Shown: positions 14,690 through 24,319, counted from the stretch's first letter. The stretch is 64,000 nucleotides of DNA from Candidatus Saccharibacteria bacterium UBA6664 (GCA_002455275.1 DKKO01000001.1:104799-168798); one strand, 5' to 3'. Translations and numbers: made by a program. The notes: generated from the sequence alone by a model not told the origin.

Positions 14690-14697
14690 CTCTATAA

Positions 14698-14717
14698 ATT
14701 ATACCATTTGCTATACT
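14698..14717. promoter_or_regulatory. Divergent back-to-back extended -10 promoters (tsaE and GNAT gene)
   Basis: Only 38 bp separate the two start codons. Minus-strand TGGTATAAT (hexamer 14698-14703) lies 8 nt before tsaE; plus-strand TGCTATACT (hexamer 14712-14717) lies 10 nt before the GNAT gene. Both lack a Shine-Dalgarno. The two RNA polymerase sites overlap, so use of one should exclude the other. Confidence 0.65.
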
Positions 14718-14727
14718 AAAGATTGAT

Positions 14728-15162
14728 ATGGCAACTAGACTAGCAACGTATGACGATCTTGCTATGATTACTGATTTAATGAACGAGTTTCACAGTAAGC
14801 CTGCATCCCAGGAAGACCTCTCAGCACAGGTAAAGCTTATTATTGATAGTAAACAAAGCGATATTTTACTAGTATGCAATCAAGAGGATGCACCTGTTGG
14901 TATGGCTATTGTAAACCTCATACACAAATTGCCAAAAGTTGAGTGCCGATTTAATGAAATAATTGTATCCGAAGCAGCACGAGGTCAAGGCTATGGCGCT
15001 GAATTGCTAAAGGCTTGTGAAGACTGGGCGTGGATGAAAAATGCAGACTTGATTCAGTTCACTAGCCGTAAAAGCCGTGAGCAAGCTAACAATTTTTATC
15101 AAAAAATGGGGTATACCACACGTGATTCAAACGTATATGAGCGCTTGAGGAATGTTCAATAA
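14728..15162 (+). CDS. GNAT-family N-acetyltransferase
   Basis: 144-aa GCN5-type acetyltransferase. The acetyl-CoA loop is EAARGQGYGAELL (about 89-101), followed by the usual FYQKMGY motif near the C-terminus. Substrate unknown. Its stop overlaps the ATP-citrate lyase small subunit start (TAATG), placing it first in a GNAT-aclB-aclA operon. A role in acetyl-CoA use or in acetylating the lyase is only a positional guess. Confidence 0.88.
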   Translation: MATRLATYDDLAMITDLMNEFHSKPASQEDLSAQVKLIIDSKQSDILLVCNQEDAPVGMAIVNLIHKLPKVECRFNEIIVSEAARGQGYGAELLKACEDWAWMKNADLIQFTSRKSREQANNFYQKMGYTTRDSNVYERLRNVQ

Positions 15163-16292
15163 TGGCACGGGTAAAGCTATCTGAGTATCGAGCAAAGTCT
15201 CTGTTAGTGGACGACTACGCTGGAGTTTCGCTGCGGCTTCCATCACTTGACGACGACATCGCAAAGCTTGATGAGAATACTCCCTACGTTGTTAAGGTTG
15301 ACCAAGGAATCAAAAAGCGCGGCAAGCAAGGTCTGCTACGACTTAATGTGACCAAGCAAGCTGCTCGTGTGGCTGTTGAAGAGCTCGCTAGCAAAGGCTT
15401 TATGAGGTTTATAGCCGAGCCTATGTTCGCTCATGAGGAAAGCGAAGAGCGCTATGTAAGCTTCGAGCGAACTCGCGAGGGCATAGCTGTCCAGTATTCA
15501 GAGAAAGGTGGTGTGAATGTTGAAGAAAACCCGACTAGTGTAGTAGGGCTTACCATTGATACGGTACCCCTACCGAAGGCTTTCGTGCAGATCGTTATGG
15601 ATACGATGAACCGTGAACACTTAAGTTTTGTGGAAATCAATCCGCTCATTGTACGCGATGACGAATGCGTGCTGTTAGACGCAGCCGTGCTTGCTGATAG
15701 CGCCGGAGAGTACCAGGCTAGTTGGGGCGAAGATGACGTCGTTGAAGCTCGACAGCCAACTGAAACTGAAGCCGCTATCGCTAAGCTCAATCAAAATTCA
15801 CCCGCAGCATTTTCGTTTCGAATATTAAATGAAGATGGGGCACTGTGGTTACTCTTGAGTGGAGGTGGGGCAAGTATTACCATCGCCGACGAAGCGATGA
15901 ATCAAGGCAAGTCTAGTCTCGTGGGTAATTACGGTGAGTACAGCGGTGGTCCGTCAACGGAAGAAACCTATCTTTATACGCTTGATGTTCTCCGCCAAGT
16001 GCTGACCTCGAAAGCTCCAAAAAAAGCAATTATTATTGCTGGCGGCGTCGCAAACTTTACTGACGTAAAGAAAACTTTTGGTGGTATTATTCAAGCGCTT
16101 GATGAAAAACTTAGTGACCTACAAGCGCAAGGAATCCGAGTCTATGTGCGGCGTGGTGGGCCAAATGAAGTAGAAGGATTGGCAATGATGGAATCATATC
16201 TGAAGAAAAATAATCTATTTGGAAGTGTTCACGGCTCTGATATCGTATTAACCGATGTTATCAACGAAGCTCTGGAGCATGTCGATGCGTAA
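15162..16292 (+). CDS. aclB: ATP-citrate lyase, small (ATP-grasp/CoA-binding) subunit
   Basis: 376 aa, aligned by eye with the N-terminal half of animal ACLY and with chlorobial AclB. The ATP-grasp part has YVVKVDQGIKKRGKQGLL, and FVEINPLIV carries the Mg-binding Glu and Asn. The second half has LLLSGGGASI, NYGEYSGGPS and VRRGGPNEVEGL, all conserved in citrate-lyase-type enzymes. With AclA it splits citrate to acetyl-CoA and oxaloacetate at the cost of ATP. It is translationally coupled to both neighbours. The call over succinyl-CoA synthetase beta rests on the GEYSG and RRGGPN blocks and on the partner's citrate synthase domain. Confidence 0.93.
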   Translation: MARVKLSEYRAKSLLVDDYAGVSLRLPSLDDDIAKLDENTPYVVKVDQGIKKRGKQGLLRLNVTKQAARVAVEELASKGFMRFIAEPMFAHEESEERYVSFERTREGIAVQYSEKGGVNVEENPTSVVGLTIDTVPLPKAFVQIVMDTMNREHLSFVEINPLIVRDDECVLLDAAVLADSAGEYQASWGEDDVVEARQPTETEAAIAKLNQNSPAAFSFRILNEDGALWLLLSGGGASITIADEAMNQGKSSLVGNYGEYSGGPSTEETYLYTLDVLRQVLTSKAPKKAIIIAGGVANFTDVKKTFGGIIQALDEKLSDLQAQGIRVYVRRGGPNEVEGLAMMESYLKKNNLFGSVHGSDIVLTDVINEALEHVDA

Positions 16293-18057
16293 TATCAGCT
16301 CTATCCGCCAGAACCCAGGTAAAATTTTAGCGTTTGGAAATTATACAGCTGGCTACCAAACAATCCTTGATTTTGACTATTTATGCGGAAAAGATGCTCC
16401 TTCGATTGCCGGAATCGTTACAGTCAGTGCTAAGTTTCAAAAGTTTTTCTGGGGCAATAGGGAAGTGTTGATACCCTGCTTCCCTACCGCCGAAAAAGCT
16501 AAGGCTAGTCTGGGCTCGATTGAATGGATGCTCAATATCAATTCCGGCCGACGAGCATTTCAGTCTACTGTATCGTTTTTTGATGCATTTCCTGATGCTC
16601 TTGGTGGCCACATTTTTGCCGAAGATGTACCCGAAATCCATGCCCTAGAACTCTACAAACGCTACCAAAAACAAAATAAAACCCTCATTGGTCCAGCCGG
16701 GGTTGGTCTGCTTGTGCCCGGTGCTCTAAAGCTAGGAGTGGTTGGCGGCGTTGATTGGCGGCAACTTGAAAAAAATCACTTAATGACTGCCGGAAACGTT
16801 GCAGTTCTCTCGGCATCTGGTGGAATGATAAATGAAATTATTACTATTGTCGCGACCACTGGACATGCAATTAGTTTCGCACTTTGTTTCGGCGGCGACC
16901 GCTTCCCTTCCACTACCCCACGTGATGCGTTTTTGGCGGCCGAAGCCGATGAAGCAACTAGCCATATCGTGTATTACGGTGAACTTGGTGGCCAAGATGA
17001 ATACGAGTTGGTAGAGCTTATTACCAGCGGTAAAGTCACAAAACCAGTCGTCGCTTACATCGCGGGGGTTATTGGTGAAGGCTTTGATCAACCAGTGCAA
17101 TTCGGGCACGCTAAGGCGCTCGCAAACAATAAATCAGAAACAGCAAGCGCGAAGCGACGTGCCCTTGCTGAAGCTGGAGTAAAGGTAGCAAATTCGATGA
17201 CAGACTTTAGTAAAGCAATTAAAGATATACCTCAAAATGAAAAACCTGAATCTGTTGATGCCACTAGCCTCGTAGGTCGGAAAGCAAGCCTCTTTTCGTC
17301 TACTATAAGCAAAGAAAGCTCCGAAGGCTACGAATTTGTTGGAGCACCACTTCAGCAGTGGGCTGACGAAGGGGACATTGCATTGCAAATCACTTCTGCC
17401 CTACTCGGTAAACGACCTGCTTCACAAAAAACCACTGAATTTATTCGAACTGTTTTTCTATTATCTGTCGACCATGGCCCTCAAGTTTCCGGTGCACTCA
17501 ATACTATTGTTACGGCGCGTGCCGGTAAAGGCCTAGTAGACTCACTCGCTGCTGGGCTACTGACCATAGGACCTCGTTTTGGTGGCGCAGTTAGTGATGC
17601 CGCGCGTGAGTGGTTCGAAGGGGTCACGGAGGCAAAAACTCCTGAAGAACATGTTGAGAGCTATGCAAAAGCAAAGAAATACATTGGCGGCATAGGTCAC
17701 AAAAAATACCGTCTTGGGCTACCCGATCCACGCACGGCCAGACTAGCAGGTTTCGTTGATGAACTTCCATCGCATCGATACTACGATTACGCCAAGGCAA
17801 TTGAAGCAATAACCAGCTCGAAAAAAGGCTCGTTAATACTTAATGTTGACGGCACAATAGCCGCCTTAATGCTTGATATCCTTGAGCAAGAAGAAAAGCT
17901 CACCGAAGATGAGCTCCGTCAATTGATCGACGCCGACTTTTTCAACGCGCTATTTGTGATTCCACGAACTGTCGGTTTTGTTGCACATTACCTCGACCAA
18001 AAGCGATTAGACGAAGGTCTATTCCGCCTGCCGAATGACGATGTTCATTTAGCCTAA
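16285..18057 (+). CDS. aclA: ATP-citrate lyase, large (citryl-CoA lyase) subunit
   Basis: 590 aa from ATG 16285, which has GGAG 7 nt upstream and overlaps the aclB end by 8 nt; ATG 16255 and 16279 are alternatives. The first part is the succinyl-CoA-synthetase-like domain with the phosphorylated His in VQFGHAKALANN (about His275). The last ~250 residues are the citrate synthase-like domain: DHGPQVSGALNT, GLLTIGPRFGGA, GIGHKKYR with catalytic His (about 472), LNVDG and GHYLDQKR. All are intact, so the enzyme should be active. The gene ends 50 nt before pilB. Confidence 0.95.
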   Translation: MRNISSIRQNPGKILAFGNYTAGYQTILDFDYLCGKDAPSIAGIVTVSAKFQKFFWGNREVLIPCFPTAEKAKASLGSIEWMLNINSGRRAFQSTVSFFDAFPDALGGHIFAEDVPEIHALELYKRYQKQNKTLIGPAGVGLLVPGALKLGVVGGVDWRQLEKNHLMTAGNVAVLSASGGMINEIITIVATTGHAISFALCFGGDRFPSTTPRDAFLAAEADEATSHIVYYGELGGQDEYELVELITSGKVTKPVVAYIAGVIGEGFDQPVQFGHAKALANNKSETASAKRRALAEAGVKVANSMTDFSKAIKDIPQNEKPESVDATSLVGRKASLFSSTISKESSEGYEFVGAPLQQWADEGDIALQITSALLGKRPASQKTTEFIRTVFLLSVDHGPQVSGALNTIVTARAGKGLVDSLAAGLLTIGPRFGGAVSDAAREWFEGVTEAKTPEEHVESYAKAKKYIGGIGHKKYRLGLPDPRTARLAGFVDELPSHRYYDYAKAIEAITSSKKGSLILNVDGTIAALMLDILEQEEKLTEDELRQLIDADFFNALFVIPRTVGFVAHYLDQKRLDEGLFRLPNDDVHLA

Positions 18058-18087
18058 AAACTACTGGCGAATTCTCTGTTAGCACGC

Positions 18088-18093
18088 TATACT
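18088..18093 (+). promoter_or_regulatory. -10 box of the pil operon
   Basis: TATACT ends 14 nt before the pilB ATG, giving a leader of about 8 nt with no Shine-Dalgarno. Confidence 0.5.
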
Positions 18094-18107
18094 AGAGCGT
18101 AAGCATT

Positions 18108-19892
18108 ATGCGCACAATTGCTGATAATATCGTTGAAAAACTTGTGTTAGAGGGTGGGACCATAACATCCGATATTATTCAGACGTCCAAAGAGACTGCC
18201 ACACGCACTAAAAAGCCTCTGCAACAAGTACTTCTCGAAAGTGATGTTATCACCGACAACGACCTCACAAAGCTCTTTTCGAAGTACACTGGTCTCCCCT
18301 ACGCCGATCTCAACCCGGGTGATATTCCGTATGATGTCCTCACGAAAATCCCTGAACGTATCGCCAAGCAGTACAACGCAATCCTATTCAAGATTGACCC
18401 CGATGGCCTGCTTCACCTTGCGATGGAAGATCCCGATGATGTTCAGGCCGTCGACTTTATCGAAAAAGAAATTGGTGAAAATACTAAACTCTATATCGCT
18501 ACTCATGCTAATATCGTAGCTTGCTTGGGGAATTACAGAGGTGATGTCCATGAAAAACTCAATGATGTTATTGATATTCAGCGTGAGGAAGATGGCAGCG
18601 AACAAGTTGTTAGTGATTCTGATATCGCCGAAGATTCCCCTGTTGCTCAGACAATCAATCTACTATTAGAATACGCGATTCGCTCAAATGCCAGTGATAT
18701 TCATATTGAACCTCGTGAAGGTTTCGTACAAATTCGCTACCGAATCGACGGTGTACTGAAAGAGGTAAATCGCCTACCGCGTAATGTGCTCGGTGCGCTA
18801 GTAAGCCGTATTAAGATTTTGTCTAACCTTAAGATTGACGAACGTCGCGTTCCACAAGACGGTCGCTTTAAGATAAATGTTGCCGGTAAACAATACGCTC
18901 TTCGTGTTAGTACACTACCTATCGCCGATGGCGAAAAGGTCGTTATGCGTATCCTCGATGAAAGCAACCAAGCTGTTACGTTAGATGACCTTGGATATTG
19001 GGGCCGAGCTTTGAAAACCGTTACCGATGCGCTGACCGAACCAAATGGTATCGTATTGGTCACCGGTCCAACTGGCTCAGGAAAGTCGACAAGTTTGTTT
19101 AGTATCCTTACCATGTTGAATACCCCTAATGTGAACATATCAACGATTGAAGACCCGGTTGAGTACAAAATAACAGGGGTAAACCAGACTCAAACCAACG
19201 TAAAGGCTGGCATGACGTTCGCAAGTGGTCTTCGTGCACTACTCCGCCAGGACCCGAATATTATCATGGTGGGTGAGATTCGTGATGGTGAAACAGCTAA
19301 CCTGGCTGTACAGGCAGCATTGACCGGTCACCTTGTCTTCTCTACCCTTCACACCAACAACGCAGCAACCAGCCTACCTCGTTTGCTCGACATGGGCATT
19401 GAGCCATTCTTGATTGCGAGCACTGTGAGGGCTGTTATTGGCCAACGTCTGGTACGAAAACTCTGCATGAATTGTCGACAAAGCTACGCTCCATCTCAAG
19501 AAGAAGTTCAAGCGTTGTACAAGACCTTTGGCATTGCCACGGCCGAAGGCATCAGTATCGTACATAAGCTTGACCAAGAAGCTATTGCCCAAAAACTTGG
19601 GGGCGACACGCCTGCAGCTACGACCGATACTACTATCACGAGTCTTTGGCGACCTTCACCGGATGGCTGCGATGAATGCAACCACACCGGTTTTAGAGGA
19701 CGAATTGGCATCTATGAGGTACTTGGTTCGTCTCAAGCAATCCAAAAATTAATTGTCACTAGCGCAACAAGTAGCGATATTCAGACCCAGGCTATTGCCG
19801 AAGGCATGACAACAATGCAAACCGACGGACTCATTAAGGCGCTGCGCGGCCAAACAACCATCGAGGAAGTACTTCGAGTAACTAGAGAATAG
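18108..19892 (+). CDS. pilB: Type IV pilus assembly ATPase PilB/GspE
   Basis: 594-aa hexameric motor that drives pilus extension from the cytoplasmic side. The N-terminal MshEN/GspE-N domain (about 1-150) is followed by the core: Walker A GPTGSGKST, Asp box, Walker B IIMVGEIRDGETA and the His box GHLVFSTLHTN. A tetracysteine zinc element is seen as CMNC and CDEC. Length is normal. It opens a pilB-C-M-N-O run. No pilT retraction ATPase or pilD peptidase is in this window. Confidence 0.95.
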   Translation: MRTIADNIVEKLVLEGGTITSDIIQTSKETATRTKKPLQQVLLESDVITDNDLTKLFSKYTGLPYADLNPGDIPYDVLTKIPERIAKQYNAILFKIDPDGLLHLAMEDPDDVQAVDFIEKEIGENTKLYIATHANIVACLGNYRGDVHEKLNDVIDIQREEDGSEQVVSDSDIAEDSPVAQTINLLLEYAIRSNASDIHIEPREGFVQIRYRIDGVLKEVNRLPRNVLGALVSRIKILSNLKIDERRVPQDGRFKINVAGKQYALRVSTLPIADGEKVVMRILDESNQAVTLDDLGYWGRALKTVTDALTEPNGIVLVTGPTGSGKSTSLFSILTMLNTPNVNISTIEDPVEYKITGVNQTQTNVKAGMTFASGLRALLRQDPNIIMVGEIRDGETANLAVQAALTGHLVFSTLHTNNAATSLPRLLDMGIEPFLIASTVRAVIGQRLVRKLCMNCRQSYAPSQEEVQALYKTFGIATAEGISIVHKLDQEAIAQKLGGDTPAATTDTTITSLWRPSPDGCDECNHTGFRGRIGIYEVLGSSQAIQKLIVTSATSSDIQTQAIAEGMTTMQTDGLIKALRGQTTIEEVLRVTRE

Positions 19893-19893
19893 T

Positions 19894-21120
19894 ATGCCTA
19901 ATTTTTCGTTTACTGCCGTGGGTGCAAACAATAAGGTCGTCAATGGAAACATTGAAGGTACTAACCGTGATGCAGTATATAAACACCTTCAGGAACAGGG
20001 TGTTCGACCCCTAAGTATCAAAGAGACTAGCCCGCCATCAAAAAGTCTTTCTATCGCAAAGCTACTAACCCCTGGAAAGGTTAAGTCTGATCATATCGTT
20101 GTGTTTACGCGTGAGCTAAGCGCGATGGTAAGCGCGGGTGTTCCCTTGCTTCGATGTCTTAATTCTTTGGCAGAGCATACCGAAAGCGCTCAGCTGAAAA
20201 AAATACTTGGTTCAGTCATTAAAGACGTTGAGGGTGGTGCTCCTTTGGCCGATGCACTAGAAAAATTCCCAGACACATTCTCAACAGTGTACGTAAACAT
20301 GGTCCGAGCCGGTGAAGCAGCGGGTATTCTAGATGAGATTTTGAAGCGTCTTGCCACGCAGCAAGAGAAGTCCTCTACTATGCGTAAGAAAATAAAAAGC
20401 GCAATGACATACCCGACCGTACTCGTAGTCATTACCGTGGTAGCATTTTTTGGGCTTATGATTTTTGTTATTCCACAGATTGGTAAAATCATCTCCGATC
20501 TCGGTGGTCCAGATGCACAGCTCCCCTTGATTACGCAAATTATGCTCGGTATTAGCAAGTTTGTAACAAGTTATTGGTTTATTCTCATCCCTTTGTTCGC
20601 GGCTGGGGTGTTTGCACTACTGCGCTATATCCAAACCAAAGATGGTAAGCGACAATTTCATACCCTCATTATTAACCTCCCAGGCATTAAAACAATCACT
20701 CGCAAGGTAGCGGTTGCTCGATTTGCACGTACCTTTTCGGCGCTGATTGGAGCAGGTGTGGCCGTACTTGAGGCGCTTGAAGTGACAGCTCATGCCGTTG
20801 GTAACGTTGTGTATGAAAAGGTTCTCCTCGATGCCGCTGAGGAAGTAAAAAATGGCGCTACACTGTCATCAATTATTGAAAAAAGTCCCCTCTTTCCGGC
20901 AATCGTACCCCAGATGCTCTCTGTTGGTGAAGAAACCGGACAAACAGATGTAGTATTGGTGAAGGTAGCCGACTTTTACGAGGAGGAGGTCGATGTTGCC
21001 ATCGATGGTCTGAGTTCTATAATCGAACCGGTGATGATCGTGTTCATGGGTGCTATGGTGGGTCTTATTGCGGCAAGTGTTATGTCACCTATCGCCAATC
21101 TGTCACAGAACATACGTTAA
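19894..21120 (+). CDS. pilC: Type IV pilus inner-membrane platform protein PilC
   Basis: 408-aa platform protein with two T2SSF domains. Each has the family's start (FTRELSAMVSAGVPLLRCL and FARTFSALIGAGVAVLEAL) and a membrane segment; three membrane helices in all (about 167-190, 220-240 and 375-398). It sits 1 nt after the pilB stop. It anchors PilB and recruits pilins. Confidence 0.95.
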   Translation: MPNFSFTAVGANNKVVNGNIEGTNRDAVYKHLQEQGVRPLSIKETSPPSKSLSIAKLLTPGKVKSDHIVVFTRELSAMVSAGVPLLRCLNSLAEHTESAQLKKILGSVIKDVEGGAPLADALEKFPDTFSTVYVNMVRAGEAAGILDEILKRLATQQEKSSTMRKKIKSAMTYPTVLVVITVVAFFGLMIFVIPQIGKIISDLGGPDAQLPLITQIMLGISKFVTSYWFILIPLFAAGVFALLRYIQTKDGKRQFHTLIINLPGIKTITRKVAVARFARTFSALIGAGVAVLEALEVTAHAVGNVVYEKVLLDAAEEVKNGATLSSIIEKSPLFPAIVPQMLSVGEETGQTDVVLVKVADFYEEEVDVAIDGLSSIIEPVMIVFMGAMVGLIAASVMSPIANLSQNIR

Positions 21121-21189
21121 TCATAGCTTTTCACATACCGCTCATGTATACTTATAGAGACGAAATAAGAGAAGTGGGCAGCCCTAGAA

Positions 21190-22242
21190 GTGGCAAAATT
21201 ATTCTACAAAGATAAACCAATCGTAGGTCTCGACATCGGTCAAACCGGTGTAAAAGTGATGGCGGTCGATACCAAGAAGTGGCTCGTAACGGCGTACGGG
21301 TCTATTGACCTCGACCCTGCTAAAGTACAGGAATCTCTTGATAAGCGCGACAGCTACCTTTCTGATGGTATACAAACTCTTATGCAGAAGAATATCATTG
21401 GAAATCTTCCTAGTAACCACGTCGTTGTAGGCATCCCAGCATCGCGAACTTTCACTCGCTCTTTTACTATTCCGATAAAAGCTATGAAAAAGCTGCGTGA
21501 TGCCGTGGAACTTGAAGCCGAACAATATATTCCAATTCCGGCCAACCTGCTATATATCGATTTTGAAATTATCCACAAAACCAAAGAGGCGGTTACTGTA
21601 CTAATGTGTGCTGCGCCAAAAGCAATTGTTGATCAAACGGTAGAAGCTGCTGAAATGGCTGGATTTCGTGTCTGTATGGTCGAACCAAGCGTCAACGCGG
21701 TAGCCAGATTGCTCGAGACCACCGAAGAGGGTAATTTGCCAACTGTAATCGTTGACATTGGTGCTGCAAGCACTGATATCGCTATCTTGGATGGGTCAAT
21801 TCGCGTTACCGGTGGTGTAAGTGTTGGTGGCAATACTTTCACGCTCGATATTGCCAAAAAGCTCGATGTAACTCTTGAAACCGCTCATCAAATGAAGGTA
21901 TTAAATGGGTTGAGTCCTGGTAGTAAACAACACAAGATAAGTGGCGCGCTCTCTCCAAGCCTAGAAAAAATCGCCGATGAAGTACGCAAAATCATTCGCT
22001 ACTACAAAGAACGTATCAATGAAGACCGAAAACTAGAGCAAGTCCTCGTTGTTGGTGGTGGAAGTAACGTGCCTGGCATCGGTGAGTTCTTCACAAATGA
22101 GCTGATTATGGCAGCTCGCGTTGCGAGCCCTTGGCAAACTCTTGATTTCGGTAAATTACCTCAGCCAGCAAAACAATTTCGCCCTCGCTACATTACCGTA
22201 GCTGGTCTGGCTAGTATCAAACCGGAGGATATCGTGCAATGA
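21190..22242 (+). CDS. pilM: Type IV pilus assembly protein PilM
   Basis: 350-aa actin-like ATPase that lines the cytoplasmic side of the pilus machine. The ASKHA phosphate motifs are GLDIGQTGVKV near the start and VDIGAASTDIAI near 190, with VVGGGSNVPGI in the adenosine-binding part. The start is GTG 21190. A TATACT at 21147-21152 gives a separate leader of about 30 nt. It overlaps pilN by 4 nt. Confidence 0.93.
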   Translation: MAKLFYKDKPIVGLDIGQTGVKVMAVDTKKWLVTAYGSIDLDPAKVQESLDKRDSYLSDGIQTLMQKNIIGNLPSNHVVVGIPASRTFTRSFTIPIKAMKKLRDAVELEAEQYIPIPANLLYIDFEIIHKTKEAVTVLMCAAPKAIVDQTVEAAEMAGFRVCMVEPSVNAVARLLETTEEGNLPTVIVDIGAASTDIAILDGSIRVTGGVSVGGNTFTLDIAKKLDVTLETAHQMKVLNGLSPGSKQHKISGALSPSLEKIADEVRKIIRYYKERINEDRKLEQVLVVGGGSNVPGIGEFFTNELIMAARVASPWQTLDFGKLPQPAKQFRPRYITVAGLASIKPEDIVQ

Positions 22243-22808
22243 TAAACCTCCTACCTGTAGAACGAAAGACCGACCTATCTGCAGCACGCACCAACAGTAT
22301 TTTAGTGCGTTATTTGTTTATGAGTGGATTTGGTATTTTTCTGGTCGCTCTTATTTCTGCTGGAACGTTCTTTAGCCTCAGCTTTGCGAAAGATAACGCC
22401 GAAAACCGTATCAACGCAAATGACGCAAAATATGCTAGCTTTACTAAAGTAAAGAAAGAGGGCGATGCTTTTCGAACAAACTTAGCTACCGCAAAAGAAA
22501 TTCTTGACAAGCAGGTTACCTATTCAAAACTTGTCTACGAGATTGCCGCGGTTATTCCCAGTGGAACAGTACTCGATAATCTTAATCTTGATACGAAGTC
22601 ATTTGGCTCTATCATCGTCATCGAGGCTAGCTCGACTTCATTTTCAAATGCCGTAAAGTTAAAAGATTCCCTACAAGCCAGCAAGAAACTTTTTAGCGAT
22701 GTGTCGCTTCAGAGCGTTAGTGAAGAGGGCGGTAGTGAAAACTCGAGTGACAAATACCCCGTCAAAGTATACCTCCAGGTTAAAATTAACCAAGGAGCCC
22801 TAAAATGA
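22239..22808 (+). CDS. pilN: Type IV pilus alignment protein PilN
   Basis: 189 aa. The extreme N-terminus INLLPVERKTD is the PilM-binding motif of PilN. One membrane segment follows (about 25-50), then a periplasmic coiled and ferredoxin-like part. Overlaps pilM by 4 nt and pilO by 4 nt, so stoichiometric translation is likely. Confidence 0.88.
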   Translation: MINLLPVERKTDLSAARTNSILVRYLFMSGFGIFLVALISAGTFFSLSFAKDNAENRINANDAKYASFTKVKKEGDAFRTNLATAKEILDKQVTYSKLVYEIAAVIPSGTVLDNLNLDTKSFGSIIVIEASSTSFSNAVKLKDSLQASKKLFSDVSLQSVSEEGGSENSSDKYPVKVYLQVKINQGALK

Positions 22809-23431
22809 AAGACAGGTTCACCGCGCGAAGTTTACGCATAGTTTTACTAATACTTTTGGTTCTTACATTCATTGCGGGTATTACCGCATTCCTATTCGCC
22901 AAAGATTTCCTGTCTTCATACGCCACGAAGGTAAGTGAGCGAAATGCCCTCGCGAACATTGGCGACTCTAACCTTCAAGCTTTAAATAAGCTTGAGACGT
23001 ATCTCGAAACAAACAAAGAAGTAATCGATAAGACAAAAAATATCGTCGCCGAGAGTAAAGAATATCGTTATCAAAATCAGATTATTAGTGATTTAAATAG
23101 TTTTGCAGCTTCGGCTAACGTGGTAATTGATAAGTTCGATTTCGTAACAAACCAAGCTGAGGCCGCAGCCGAAGGTACAGCCGAAGCAACGGCAGATGCA
23201 TCTTCGACAGCTCCTGCTGCTCAAACAAGCAGCCTCAGGTCGACCCGCGCTACTGTTACGGTTAGTACTCCTGTCCTGTACAACTCCCTACTGAAATTTA
23301 TCCAAAAAATTGAACAAAACAAAACAAAAATGCAAATTACGAGCATTGGTCTTATCCGTTCGACAGATCCAACACAACCAACTGGCTCGGTAGATTCACA
23401 AAGTTTTATAATTGAGGTGTATATACGGTAG
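22805..23431 (+). CDS. pilO: Type IV pilus alignment protein PilO
   Basis: 208 aa with one membrane segment (about 11-33), a coiled-coil helix and a C-terminal ferredoxin-like domain. An Ala/Thr/Glu-rich linker lies at about 118-143. It is placed by order (M-N-O) and shape rather than by a strong motif. It dimerises with PilN in characterised systems. Confidence 0.78.
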   Translation: MKDRFTARSLRIVLLILLVLTFIAGITAFLFAKDFLSSYATKVSERNALANIGDSNLQALNKLETYLETNKEVIDKTKNIVAESKEYRYQNQIISDLNSFAASANVVIDKFDFVTNQAEAAAEGTAEATADASSTAPAAQTSSLRSTRATVTVSTPVLYNSLLKFIQKIEQNKTKMQITSIGLIRSTDPTQPTGSVDSQSFIIEVYIR

Positions 23432-23434
23432 CTT

Positions 23435-23713
23435 ATGAATTCTCCGGACGTTAATGAAATTGGTACAATACTTGCAAAGTTCCTGCGACGCTTCCATGGA
23501 ACAATGTTTTTTGTAGTATTGTCTGGGCTTCTTGCGGCTGCTATTCTCGCGATTATTTCAATTAATAACCTTGTCAATCAACCTCCTGAATCAAGTACTC
23601 CGGCAGTTTCAAGCAGCTTCGATGAAGAAACTGTTACTCGTGTTGAAGATCTAGGTACTTCAAGTCCCTACACACCAAAAGCTGGCTCACGTACTAATCC
23701 ATTCCTTGAGTAG
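23435..23713 (+). CDS. Pilus-operon single-pass membrane protein
   Basis: 92 aa with one membrane segment (about 24-47) and a short Ser/Pro-rich outside tail ending near NPFLE. It starts 3 nt after pilO. Its place in the operon is that of PilP, but there is no lipobox and no PilP domain. It is described as pilus-associated by position only. Confidence 0.6.
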   Translation: MNSPDVNEIGTILAKFLRRFHGTMFFVVLSGLLAAAILAIISINNLVNQPPESSTPAVSSSFDEETVTRVEDLGTSSPYTPKAGSRTNPFLE

Positions 23714-23734
23714 ATTGACTAAGACGCTTATACT
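23706..23734 (+). promoter_or_regulatory. Promoter of the PRC-barrel gene (leaderless)
   Basis: TTGAGT at 23706-23711, a 17-bp spacer and TATACT at 23729-23734, then 6 nt to the ATG. One of the clearest two-box leaderless promoters in the window; the -35 overlaps the end of the preceding gene. Confidence 0.65.
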
Positions 23735-23740
23735 AAGATT

Positions 23741-24319
23741 ATGCTAGTTGCATATGATAGATTTATTGGTTCGCCTGTGATGAGCCTTCAAACCGGTTCT
23801 GAGTTGGCTCGTACCATACGCGCACTTATCGATCCTCGTGATTTAACTGTCCTTGCCTATGAGCTAGAGGGACCGATGCTTACCGAACACCCGTCTTTCT
23901 TAAGAGTCCTCGATGTGCGAGAGTTTAGTAATATCGGCATTATCGTCGACAGTAGCGATGAATTTGTTGGCCTTGACGACGTCATTAAACTAAAAGAAGT
24001 CTATAATTTCCACTTTGACCTAATTGGCTTGAAAGTTGTCGACAAAAGAGGGCGAAAACTCGGTAAGGTTACCGGCTATACCGTCGACAGTGATAGCTTC
24101 GTATTGCAACAGTTGCGTGTGCAGCGTCCTCTTCTGCAGAGCTTCAACGAAACTGAGCTACTAATCAACCGGTCTCAAATCGTCGAGCTTAGCGACCAAC
24201 AGGTAGTCGTTGAAGATGGTAGCCACGTGATGCCTGACCGCGAGCCTGTTCGTAATTATACGAATCCATTTCGCCAATCATCGGCCCAACCCGAAGCAAT
24301 CACTCCCCCTCATGAGTAA
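23741..24319 (+). CDS. PRC-barrel domain protein
   Basis: 192 aa with two PRC-barrel-like beta domains. The first spans about 8-80 and the second about 84-160 (DLIGLKVVDKRGRKLGKVTGYTVDS is typical). A disordered Pro-rich tail follows. PRC barrels occur in RNA-processing and membrane-linked regulators; the role here is unknown. Own promoter with no leader. Convergent with recX, overlapping its stop by 20 nt. Confidence 0.75.
   Translation: MLVAYDRFIGSPVMSLQTGSELARTIRALIDPRDLTVLAYELEGPMLTEHPSFLRVLDVREFSNIGIIVDSSDEFVGLDDVIKLKEVYNFHFDLIGLKVVDKRGRKLGKVTGYTVDSDSFVLQQLRVQRPLLQSFNETELLINRSQIVELSDQQVVVEDGSHVMPDREPVRNYTNPFRQSSAQPEAITPPHE

Noticed and set aside
21190..21192. Internal ATG as pilM start
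   Set aside because: The GTG start keeps the GLDIGQTG motif at the usual distance from the N-terminus; later ATGs would delete it.
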